NCBI GenBank assembly: GCA_951812305.1
Contig: CATOSB010000006.1
Location: 1 to 64,000, forward strand
DNA from: an uncultured Paracoccaceae bacterium
GTDB lineage: Bacteria > Pseudomonadota > Alphaproteobacteria > Rhodobacterales > Rhodobacteraceae
Direction of reading: 5' to 3'
DNA length: 64,000 nt
The position numbers and the translations under genes were made by a program. This document shows, piece by piece, positions 37,071 through 45,254 of the stretch; positions within the stretch are counted from its first letter, which is position 1, and every line of letters starts with the position of its first letter. The notes below the pieces were generated by a model. That model was not told the DNA's origin. It searched no databases and saw nothing but the letters and a program-made list of their open reading frames with translations.

Positions 37071-37265
37071 GATCGATAAGTTGAAAACCAGCATGGGACT
37101 GGAACACACTCGACACAGATCGCCTGCCAACGCATTCGTACACCTCATCTCGTGTGTCGCAGCCTATATGCTCGGGAAAACCAAAGTTAAAATGGGACCC
37201 ATAACCGTGCCGGAAACAATCAGGCAGGTCGAATACCAGATATAGCGCTTATCCAGAACTCAGGT
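37071..37265 (+). mobile_element. IS982 3'-end fragment
   Basis: Encodes [20 protein letters not shown] to [12 protein letters not shown] and carries the terminal ACTCAGGT end. Same sequence as the 3' end of the IS982 at 19019, with one amino-acid change. Fused to the IS110 fragment, so it arose by a deletion or recombination. Confidence 0.85.
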
Positions 37266-37386
37266 TAATTTGGCAAACTTTACCATTTCATGCGTTATCC
37301 CTGTCCCCGAGTGCGACAACGGGCTAATGTCGCTTTACGGGCTCCTCCGCGCCCCTCAGCCGCGATAGCCCAGGTGTTCCTTCGAT
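37266..37386. other. Short non-coding stretch after IS982 fragment
   Basis: About 120 bp, GC-rich, without a gene. It is the sequence downstream of the protease gene whose 3' end lies at 37387-37438. Confidence 0.4.
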
Positions 37387-37438
37387 TCAATAGGTCCTGA
37401 ACCCGGGTTGGCCACAAGGCTCTCCGCATGCCTTTTCA
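37387..37438 (-). pseudogene. 3' end of the trypsin-like protease gene, displaced by the IS array
   Basis: Reading out of the protease frame across the TSD TGAAAAGG gives EKACGEPCGQPGFRTY and a stop at 37387. The other part of the gene lies at 42075-43105, on the far side of the three-copy IS array. The frame agrees exactly once the array and one duplication are removed. Confidence 0.7.
37431..37438. repeat. Target-site duplication of the three-copy IS array (left half)
   Basis: CCTTTTCA, repeated at 42075-42082. A single pair of duplications surrounds all three copies, so the array occupies one insertion site. Confidence 0.92.
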
Positions 37439-37485
37439 GTAACTCCCAAGCACCCTGTCCGATAGGGTTGCGGGGTTTTGTTCCG

Positions 37486-38901
37486 TCAGAGCCGTGCGAT
37501 GATCTGAGGTGGTGACAGGGTCAGGATTTCCAGGATGTTGAACCGGTGTTTTCTGGCCGTCGAGATGACGGACCTGATGTCGGCGAAGACCCGCGCGCCC
37601 TCGAGGGTGCGGAAGGTGCCCGAGATTTTCATGCGCAGCTTCATCATGCGCAGGTCCTGTTCGGCCTGATTGTTTGTGAATGGGACCGCGAAGTCGGCGA
37701 TGAATCGCAAAACGTCATCGCGGTAGTCACGCAGGCGGAGGAGCAGGTTGTGGCCTGGCCGCCTGGCTTTTCGGCCGCGGGTGCCGGGGCTTTTGGCCAG
37801 CGGGGGCTGGCGTTCGTGGAAGGCGAGCCCCTTGGCGAGGATCGCCATGTATCTGGTGACTATACCCTGGCGAACCAGTTCCGGGAGTTCGGTCTCGCCT
37901 TGATCCTGAGCCGCGCATCTGAGCTGATTGGCGCTATGAAGCACTGCGCTCATCTCCGTCGCCCAAGGCTCTTTTTCGATCTCTTCGATGGCCTTGAGTT
38001 CGCGCAAGTGATGCGCCCCGCAGAGGGCGTGGGCGTCCACTCCGCTCATATGGGCGTAGTAGGGTTTCCAGTGATCATGAATGATCGTCCCGCCGGTCAG
38101 GAAGGTTGGAACAGCACCGCGTTTGGCGCTGATGCGGTAATGGGTGAAGGCGGTATCGCAGATCGTGTGCAGCCAGTGCAGCTTGCCGGCAACACGAAGT
38201 CCGGTCTCGTCCAGATGCCGAACGCCGCCTTCGGCAAGCCGGGCGAGAATGTGTTCAACCACGACACCCATCTTATTTGCCGCGCCGCGCGTCCAGTTGG
38301 TCACGCTGGCCGCGCACAAGCTGGTGGCCCCAAACAGGTCGCGCATAAGCTGGCAGACCCGATCCTCGGGTATCAGCTGCTGAACATTGCAATAGACCGC
38401 CACTGCCCGCATGCGCGTGCCATATTGCACATGCGCGGCCACGCCATCGGGAAAGCCAGCCGTCGTCGTGGCTCGACAATGGTCGCAACAATAAACCGCC
38501 GCCTGATGCTCGGTGACCTCCAGGCGTGGCGCAGGCAAGTCGAACACCTGACGCTTCTCGATCCCTTTCACCATCTCCGCCGTCAGGGCGCTCTGACAGG
38601 CGCTGCAATGCGTCGCCTCATGCCGTTCGACAAAGTCGGGTGTTGACGTCTGGCGCAGGGTGTCGCCCCGGTGGCCAACTTGGCCGCCACTTTTCTTTCC
38701 GGATTTGCCACGCAGGCTGCGCGGGGCTGGCTTCTTCAGGCCATCACTTGAAGGGGGCTTGCTGCTATTGCTGCTGTTCTTGGCCAACTGTCGGCGCAGG
38801 TCCGTGATCTCTTCCGCCATGCTCGCCAACGCAGCTTCAAGCTCAGCGATCCGACGCAGAGCCGTGGCGAGAAGTTGTTCAAGGGCGGCAACCTGATCCA
38901 T
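37486..38901 (-). CDS. ISBst12-like transposase, array copy C
   Basis: 471 aa, intact and identical in protein to copies B and F by eye. Its downstream IS end is missing because of the tandem junction at 38955/38956. Confidence 0.88.
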   Translation of the reverse strand: MDQVAALEQLLATALRRIAELEAALASMAEEITDLRRQLAKNSSNSSKPPSSDGLKKPAPRSLRGKSGKKSGGQVGHRGDTLRQTSTPDFVERHEATHCSACQSALTAEMVKGIEKRQVFDLPAPRLEVTEHQAAVYCCDHCRATTTAGFPDGVAAHVQYGTRMRAVAVYCNVQQLIPEDRVCQLMRDLFGATSLCAASVTNWTRGAANKMGVVVEHILARLAEGGVRHLDETGLRVAGKLHWLHTICDTAFTHYRISAKRGAVPTFLTGGTIIHDHWKPYYAHMSGVDAHALCGAHHLRELKAIEEIEKEPWATEMSAVLHSANQLRCAAQDQGETELPELVRQGIVTRYMAILAKGLAFHERQPPLAKSPGTRGRKARRPGHNLLLRLRDYRDDVLRFIADFAVPFTNNQAEQDLRMMKLRMKISGTFRTLEGARVFADIRSVISTARKHRFNILEILTLSPPQIIARL

Positions 38902-39002
38902 CCCACCACTGATTCAGAGAAATCAACCCGGCGCCACAGAATTCAGACAAGAAAGGTAACTCCCAAGCACCCTGTCCGATAGGGTTGCGGGGTTTTGTTC
39001 CG

Positions 39003-40418
39003 TCAGAGCCGTGCGATGATCTGAGGTGGTGACAGGGTCAGGATTTCCAGGATGTTGAACCGGTGTTTTCTGGCCGTCGAGATGACGGACCTGATGTCGG
39101 CGAAGACCCGCGCGCCCTCGAGGGTGCGGAAGGTGCCCGAGATTTTCATGCGCAGCTTCATCATGCGCAGGTCCTGTTCGGCCTGATTGTTTGTGAATGG
39201 GACCGCGAAGTCGGCGATGAATCGCAAAACGTCATCGCGGTAGTCACGCAGGCGGAGGAGCAGGTTGTGGCCTGGCCGCCTGGCTTTTCGGCCGCGGGTG
39301 CCGGGGCTTTTGGCCAGCGGGGGCTGGCGTTCGTGGAAGGCGAGCCCCTTGGCGAGGATCGCCATGTATCTGGTGACGATACCCTGGCGAACCAGTTCCG
39401 GGAGTTCGGTCTCGCCTTGATCCTGAGCCGCGCATCTGAGCTGATTGGCGCTATGAAGCACTGCGCTCATCTCCGTCGCCCAAGGCTCTTTTTCGATCTC
39501 TTCGATGGCCTTGAGTTCGCGCAAGTGATGCGCCCCGCAGAGGGCGTGGGCGTCCACTCCGCTCATATGGGCGTAGTAGGGTTTCCAGTGATCATGAATG
39601 ATCGTCCCGCCGGTCAGGAAGGTTGGAACAGCACCGCGTTTGGCGCTGATGCGGTAATGGGTGAAGGCGGTATCGCAGATCGTGTGCAGCCAGTGCAGCT
39701 TGCCGGCAACACGAAGTCCGGTCTCGTCCAGATGCCGAACGCCGCCTTCGGCAAGCCGGGCGAGAATGTGTTCAACCACGACACCCATCTTATTTGCCGC
39801 GCCGCGCGTCCAGTTGGTCACGCTGGCCGCGCACAAGCTGGTGGCCCCAAACAGGTCGCGCATAAGCTGGCAGACCCGATCCTCGGGTATCAGCTGCTGA
39901 ACATTGCAATAGACCGCCACTGCCCGCATGCGCGTGCCATATTGCACATGCGCGGCCACGCCATCGGGAAAGCCAGCCGTCGTCGTGGCTCGACAATGGT
40001 CGCAACAATAAACCGCCGCCTGATGCTCGGTGACCTCCAGGCGTGGCGCAGGCAAGTCGAACACCTGACGCTTCTCGATCCCTTTCACCATCTCCGCCGT
40101 CAGGGCGCTCTGACAGGCGCTGCAATGCGTCGCCTCATGCCGTTCGACAAAGTCGGGTGTTGACGTCTGGCGCAGGGTGTCGCCCCGGTGGCCAACTTGG
40201 CCGCCACTTTTCTTTCCGGATTTGCCACGCAGGCTGCGCGGGGCTGGCTTCTTCAGGCCATCACTTGAAGGGGGCTTGCTGCTATTGCTGCTGTTCTTGG
40301 CCAACTGTCGGCGCAGGTCCGTGATCTCTTCCGCCATGCTCGCCAACGCAGCTTCAAGCTCAGCGATCCGACGCAGAGCCGTGGCGAGAAGTTGTTCAAG
40401 GGCGGCAACCTGATCCAT
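39003..40418 (-). CDS. ISBst12-like transposase, array copy D
   Basis: 471 aa, intact. Carries the silent G allele (GACGATACC in place of GACTATACC) also found in copies A and E. Its outer end is missing as in copy C. Confidence 0.88.
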   Translation of the reverse strand: MDQVAALEQLLATALRRIAELEAALASMAEEITDLRRQLAKNSSNSSKPPSSDGLKKPAPRSLRGKSGKKSGGQVGHRGDTLRQTSTPDFVERHEATHCSACQSALTAEMVKGIEKRQVFDLPAPRLEVTEHQAAVYCCDHCRATTTAGFPDGVAAHVQYGTRMRAVAVYCNVQQLIPEDRVCQLMRDLFGATSLCAASVTNWTRGAANKMGVVVEHILARLAEGGVRHLDETGLRVAGKLHWLHTICDTAFTHYRISAKRGAVPTFLTGGTIIHDHWKPYYAHMSGVDAHALCGAHHLRELKAIEEIEKEPWATEMSAVLHSANQLRCAAQDQGETELPELVRQGIVTRYMAILAKGLAFHERQPPLAKSPGTRGRKARRPGHNLLLRLRDYRDDVLRFIADFAVPFTNNQAEQDLRMMKLRMKISGTFRTLEGARVFADIRSVISTARKHRFNILEILTLSPPQIIARL

Positions 40419-40519
40419 CCCACCACTGATTCAGAGAAATCAACCCGGCGCCACAGAATTCAGACAAGAAAGGTAACTCCCAAGCACCCTGTCCGATAGG
40501 GTTGCGGGGTTTTGTTCCG

Positions 40520-41935
40520 TCAGAGCCGTGCGATGATCTGAGGTGGTGACAGGGTCAGGATTTCCAGGATGTTGAACCGGTGTTTTCTGGCCGTCGAGAT
40601 GACGGACCTGATGTCGGCGAAGACCCGCGCGCCCTCGAGGGTGCGGAAGGTGCCCGAGATTTTCATGCGCAGCTTCATCATGCGCAGGTCCTGTTCGGCC
40701 TGATTGTTTGTGAATGGGACCGCGAAGTCGGCGATGAATCGCAAAACGTCATCGCGGTAGTCACGCAGGCGGAGGAGCAGGTTGTGGCCTGGCCGCCTGG
40801 CTTTTCGGCCGCGGGTGCCGGGGCTTTTGGCCAGCGGGGGCCGGCGTTCGTGGAAGGCGAGCCCCTTGGCGAGGATCGCCATGTATCTGGTGACGATACC
40901 CTGGCGAACCAGTTCCGGGAGTTCGGTCTCGCCTTGATCCTGAGCCGCGCATCTGAGCTGATTGGCGCTATGAAGCACTGCGCTCATCTCCGTCGCCCAA
41001 GGCTCTTTTTCGATCTCTTCGATGGCCTTGAGTTCGCGCAAGTGATGCGCCCCGCAGAGGGCGTGGGCGTCCACTCCGCTCATATGGGCGTAGTAGGGTT
41101 TCCAGTGATCATGAATGATCGTCCCGCCGGTCAGGAAGGTTGGAACAGCACCGCGTTTGGCGCTGATGCGGTAATGGGTGAAGGCGGTATCGCAGATCGT
41201 GTGCAGCCAGTGCAGCTTGCCGGCAACACGAAGTCCGGTCTCGTCCAGATGCCGAACGCCGCCTTCGGCAAGCCGGGCGAGAATGTGTTCAACCACGACA
41301 CCCATCTTATTTGCCGCGCCGCGCGTCCAGTTGGTCACGCTGGCCGCGCACAAGCTGGTGGCCCCAAACAGGTCGCGCATAAGCTGGCAGACCCGATCCT
41401 CGGGTATCAGCTGCTGAACATTGCAATAGACCGCCACTGCCCGCATGCGCGTGCCATATTGCACATGCGCGGCCACGCCATCGGGAAAGCCAGCCGTCGT
41501 CGTGGCTCGACAATGGTCGCAACAATAAACCGCCGCCTGATGCTCGGTGACCTCCAGGCGTGGCGCAGGCAAGTCGAACACCTGACGCTTCTCGATCCCT
41601 TTCACCATCTCCGCCGTCAGGGCGCTCTGACAGGCGCTGCAATGCGTCGCCTCATGCCGTTCGACAAAGTCGGGTGTTGACGTCTGGCGCAGGGTGTCGC
41701 CCCGGTGGCCAACTTGGCCGCCACTTTTCTTTCCGGATTTGCCACGCAGGCTGCGCGGGGCTGGCTTCTTCAGGCCATCACTTGAAGGGGGCTTGCTGCT
41801 ATTGCTGCTGTTCTTGGCCAACTGTCGGCGCAGGTCCGTGATCTCTTCCGCCATGCTCGCCAACGCAGCTTCAAGCTCAGCGATCCGACGCAGAGCCGTG
41901 GCGAGAAGTTGTTCAAGGGCGGCAACCTGATCCAT
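40520..41935 (-). CDS. ISBst12-like transposase, array copy E
   Basis: 471 aa, intact, with one substitution relative to the others (HERRPPLAKS for HERQPPLAKS). Only this member of the array has both the CDS and the complete distal end, including an A8 run and a G7 run that differ in length from other copies. Confidence 0.88.
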   Translation of the reverse strand: MDQVAALEQLLATALRRIAELEAALASMAEEITDLRRQLAKNSSNSSKPPSSDGLKKPAPRSLRGKSGKKSGGQVGHRGDTLRQTSTPDFVERHEATHCSACQSALTAEMVKGIEKRQVFDLPAPRLEVTEHQAAVYCCDHCRATTTAGFPDGVAAHVQYGTRMRAVAVYCNVQQLIPEDRVCQLMRDLFGATSLCAASVTNWTRGAANKMGVVVEHILARLAEGGVRHLDETGLRVAGKLHWLHTICDTAFTHYRISAKRGAVPTFLTGGTIIHDHWKPYYAHMSGVDAHALCGAHHLRELKAIEEIEKEPWATEMSAVLHSANQLRCAAQDQGETELPELVRQGIVTRYMAILAKGLAFHERRPPLAKSPGTRGRKARRPGHNLLLRLRDYRDDVLRFIADFAVPFTNNQAEQDLRMMKLRMKISGTFRTLEGARVFADIRSVISTARKHRFNILEILTLSPPQIIARL

Positions 41936-42074
41936 CCCACCACTGATTCAGAGAAATCAACCCGGCGCCACAGAATTCAGACAAGAAAGAAAAAAAACAC
42001 GCGCAAAATGGCAAATTCGACTCACCATAAAACTGACAATAACACTCAAACGTGGGGGGGTGCTTGGGAGTTAC

Positions 42075-43105
42075 CCTTTTCATAGTCTTTACAAAACTCC
42101 GAGGCTTTGAGCATGGAGGAGCCACCTGCAGCCTCACTTGTGCTAAAATTTGCATTCACTCCAAAAGTATTCATCCCCACCACATAGGGCTTTCCTTGGC
42201 TTCTTGCGATATAGGGCGCACCGGACACCGAGGGTTCCGTAGGGCAATTATGGTAAAGTTTAGAACCTTTTTGTCCATTGAATTTACACGCCTGATTCAC
42301 CTTTTGAGGGGATTGGTATAAGGACTCTAAAAGTTTATCAGGGTGTGCAGGAATGGCCTCATCCTTAGACCAGTTCAAACCTCGTCTCTGTGTTTTGTAC
42401 CTTGATTTTCCGCGGTACAAATGAACCTTCAGCCTTTTCAACTGTTCAGAAGAGGCGGAAATGACTTTAATGAAGTTGTGGGACCTAAGAAGAGGCTTGT
42501 CAACTCGTATAAAAACATAGTCGCTATTCCTGTGCTCAGGATGACTTTCATTCCAAAGCTCGGGGTCTCTCAATCTTGGTGAATAATAATTTTCATCTTT
42601 TTCAGCGACCATCATATTTTTTCTTTATGGGGTAAGCAACAACTCTTGCAGGAAAATTTCCTGGGCTAACCCTTTTTTTGGCTGTGATTGGATCTTGTAA
42701 GGCTCCATGTGCTGTGGTGAGATAAACTCCCGGGCAGACTTGAATACCTTGAAGTACAGCACTACGCCCGCCGAGCACCACGGCCATGGATTTTTGAATC
42801 TCTGGCTCAGCATCGGACATGGAGTTGTCCCGGTCCGTGTACCAGGCCACGTTTGTCACGTTTGTATGGGAAGCCCAGGCCCCGGGGAAGTCCAGGGCAC
42901 CCATCTTTTTGCCGGACGTTTCAGGATGACCGGTCCAGACACGAAACATCTCCGGCGATATTGTCGCCACCTTTTCGACACAGGCATTCCTGACACCTTC
43001 GAAAGGTGCCATCGCTTCATTCATGTCCATGTCATTGCAGGCCAGTGCAGACCCTGCCGATATCGCCAAAACCGTCCCGGCAAAAGCCAGCTTCTGTCCG
43101 ATCAT
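42075..43105 (-). pseudogene. Trypsin-like serine protease, secreted, frameshifted and interrupted
   Basis: Start ATG 43105 with GGAGG before it; signal peptide MIGQKLAFAGTVLAISAGSALA. The N-terminal half contains GIQVCPGVYLTTAHGALQDP (catalytic His context); the frame is lost near 42605-42620 next to AAGAAAAAAT, and the next frame gives EKDENYYSPRLRDPEL and later PTEPSVSGAPYIARSQGKPY (Ser context S-x-S-G-A-P) with VVGMNTFG. One-base deletion or insertion therefore splits it. The C-terminus (…CKDYEK) is cut by the IS array and continues at 37438. A catalytic Asp could not be placed with certainty. Confidence 0.65.
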
Positions 43106-43166
43106 TGCGCAAACCTCCATATGCTTTGCGCCCCCGTCCGAGCGATATTCCTTATTCAAATTTACC

Positions 43167-43208
43167 GTAAGCGGTATCACCGCGCCCTGTCAAAGCTCCA
43201 GGGCATCA
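43167..43208 (-). mobile_element. IS66 right-end remnant (part 1)
   Basis: The minus-strand copy of an IS66 right end: GTAAGCGGTATCACCGCGCC, then CTGTCAAAGCTCCAGGGCAT. It is interrupted by IS630 copy 2, and continues at 44378. Slightly diverged from the four IS66 copies. Confidence 0.85.
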
Positions 43209-44377
43209 TACCAACGGCTTGATCAATTGACCGTTGCCCATTCTCTGGTCGTTATTGAGGTTATGCGCTGCGGGTCATTTTCGAAGAAGTTCCAGGCGTC
43301 TGCGCATTTGTCGAGGATCTGCTCGTAGGTATCGAACACGGTGATGGCCAGCTTGTTGGAGCGCAGATAGGCCCAGACATTTTCCATCGGGTTGAGTTCG
43401 GGCGCATAGGGGGGCAGCTTCAGGAGCGTTATGTTGTCTGGCACCAAGAGCCCCTTGGCTCCGTGCCACCCCGCGCCATCTGTGACCAGGAGCGCATGAG
43501 AACCGGGTGCGATTGTTTTTGAGACCTCGTCGAGATGCAGGCCCATCGCCTCTGTGTTAACATAAGGCAGGATCAGCCCAGCTGCGGCACCACGTGCCGG
43601 ACAGGCAGCGCCAAATACGTAGCTCCATTTGTAGCGGGTATCCCGGGGCGCACGTGGGCGGGTTCCCCGCTTCGCCCAGACACGGGTGAGTGTTCCCTGC
43701 TGGCCCACCCGTGCTTCGTCCTGGAACCATATTTCCAGTGGCTTTCCTTTCGCCCGTTCAGTCAAAATGTCGGCTACGATGCTGGCAAAGTTTTTTTTAA
43801 ATGCAGTCTGTGCCACTGGGTCGGCGTTGGGATGTTCGGGGCGGACCGACAGCCTGCGAAAGCCCAGTTGAACCAAATAACTACCTACTGTGCGTTCGTG
43901 GAGCTTGATCTCGAACTCCGCCTCAATGCGCCGGGCAAGATCGGCGCGACGCCAGCGAACCACACCATCGCGGGCCGGATCAGGGCCAGCCTCCACCCAG
44001 ACCGCAAGCTGCGCTATCTGCTCCGGCGACAATCGAGGTTTCGCGCCGCCACCCCCACGATCTGACAGCCCGTCAGGACCTTCGACATTGTATCGATGGA
44101 CCCAGTCTCGAAGGGTTTGGCGATCCATCCCGCAACTCTGGGCAGCAACCTTGCGCGACGACCCTTCAAGCACCAGAGCAATCGCCAAAAGCCGACGTGC
44201 TACTTTGCCGTTCGACGCGCGACCGGCTAAAGCGCGCAACTCGTGCACCGTGAAATCATCGCGCAAAACCGGAACCGCGGCACCCATATCTCCCTCCCTC
44301 TCTGGACAGAAACAGTGAGTCACATACCGAACAATTTGGGAATCCAAAAAGCGAGTCAAATCATCCCGCCGTTGGTA
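43209..44377 (-). mobile_element. IS630-family element, copy 2
   Basis: 1169 bp, same ends and transposase as copy 1. Inserted into an IS66 end whose uninterrupted sequence is known from the other copies. Flanks are TCA on both sides, and the IS66 sequence has TCA only once, so the duplication is 3 bp. Confidence 0.88.
43223..44287 (-). CDS. IS630-family transposase (copy 2)
   Basis: 354 aa, same protein as the copy at 3798-4862. ATG at 44287. Intact DDE motifs (WFQDEARVGQQG, LLVTDGAGWHGAK, LPPYAPELNPMENVW). Confidence 0.88.
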   Translation of the reverse strand: MGAAVPVLRDDFTVHELRALAGRASNGKVARRLLAIALVLEGSSRKVAAQSCGMDRQTLRDWVHRYNVEGPDGLSDRGGGGAKPRLSPEQIAQLAVWVEAGPDPARDGVVRWRRADLARRIEAEFEIKLHERTVGSYLVQLGFRRLSVRPEHPNADPVAQTAFKKNFASIVADILTERAKGKPLEIWFQDEARVGQQGTLTRVWAKRGTRPRAPRDTRYKWSYVFGAACPARGAAAGLILPYVNTEAMGLHLDEVSKTIAPGSHALLVTDGAGWHGAKGLLVPDNITLLKLPPYAPELNPMENVWAYLRSNKLAITVFDTYEQILDKCADAWNFFENDPQRITSITTREWATVN

Positions 44378-44395
44378 TCAGTTCGTCGATGCGAG
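44378..44395 (-). mobile_element. IS66 right-end remnant (part 2)
   Basis: TCAGTTCGTCGATGCG, the continuation of the remnant at 43167-43208 after the IS630. Beyond it phage-like sequence begins. Confidence 0.75.
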
Positions 44396-44640
44396 ATGAT
44401 GGCTGGTCCGTCTGTGACCGGAAACCCTTCATGGCGCCCTGTGCGCCGCTGCAGCGGACATGGGAGGCAACTGTCCGGGCCTCGAACATGACTGCAGTAC
44501 CCAATAGCCCGGTGGTCGACCACACGCGCCCACATCGTGGCGGCCCGGACCTGTTTTGGGATGAAGACAACCTGCAGGCCGTGTCGAAGGCATACCACGA
44601 CAGGGTCAAGCAAGGCATCGGGAAGCGCGGGCGGCACTGA
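44396..44640 (+). pseudogene. HNH endonuclease, C-terminal fragment (phage type)
   Basis: Reads PVVDHTRPHRGGPDLFWDED, NLQAVSKAYHDRVKQG, the His-Asn-His fold of HNH proteins found beside phage terminases. The N-terminus is missing at the IS66 remnant; the available ATG at 44389 comes from the IS. Likely a prophage remnant. Confidence 0.7.
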
Positions 44641-44743
44641 CCGCCCGTTCACCAACAACGATCAATCAAGGGGGGGCGGTCAAAAGTCTGAGCACCCCGA
44701 ACGGCTGGACCCGCCTCCCCCGGATTCGGGGATTTTTTTTCCT

Positions 44744-45229
44744 GTGAAACCTGAAAATTCCACCGCAGATCCGGAAACAGACCTCTTTGGAAATCCCTTG
44801 CTGCCGATGAAAGACCCGCGCGGTCGGAAGGCATACGCAAAAAGCAAGGCAAATCAGAAGCTTGTCGTGGACCTGCGCGGCGGAGGCATGACACATGGCG
44901 AAATCGCCATCGTTCCGGGATGCGAGGAAAAGACCTTGCGGAAGTATTATTCCCGTGAACCGCGTGAGGGTGCTATTTTGGTTCAGGCCGAAGCCATCCG
45001 CGTCATGATGCGCAGGATGCGCACCGCCCTATACACCGGCAACATGGATAACCGCAGGATTTGGCCCTCGGCGGTAATCGACCCCGGCCCTGGCACGCTG
45101 TCGAGCGCCCGCCCGGCATCTCCGTCCAGATCGAGCCGCTTCGGCAGCTTGACCTGCGGGACCATGGTCTATCCGCACGTTTTTCATATGGTGCGTCGGT
45201 GCTGTCCAGGTCTGCCGGAAATGCCGTAA
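44744..45229 (+). pseudogene. Phage HTH protein (small-terminase-like), C-terminus degraded
   Basis: Possible GTG at 44744. The N-terminal part VKPENSTADPETDLFGNPLL and PRGRKAYAKSKANQKLVVDL, then a helix-turn-helix GGGMTHGEIAIVPGCEEKTLRKYY followed by SREPREGAILVQAEAIRVMM in which relatives continue to a basic tail. Past TALYTGNMDN the sequence becomes unlike the family, so the 3' end is rearranged or shifted. 103 bp downstream of the HNH fragment, as in phage terminase regions. Confidence 0.5.
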
Positions 45230-45254
45230 GCCGTTTCGGAGGCGTACTTTCCGG

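Larger units (their letters stand above)
37439..42074 (-). mobile_element. Head-to-tail array of three ISBst12-like copies (C, D, E)
   Basis: Copies start at 37439, 38956 and 40473, a spacing of exactly 1517 bp. Copies C and D end at GACAAGAAAG and are joined straight to the next GTAACTCCC; they lack the last 84-85 bp and the distal terminal repeat. Copy E is complete to 42074. The whole block is flanked by the 8-bp duplication CCTTTTCA. C has the T allele at the variable base; D and E have the G allele, and E has one further change (Q to R in the transposase). Confidence 0.92.

Noticed and set aside
37439..42074. Regular repeats resembling a CRISPR or satellite array
   Set aside because: The units are 1517-bp transposase genes with IS ends; there are no short spacers.
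44725..44745. T8 run after GGGGA as a rho-independent terminator
   Set aside because: No stable stem of adequate length directly before the T run.
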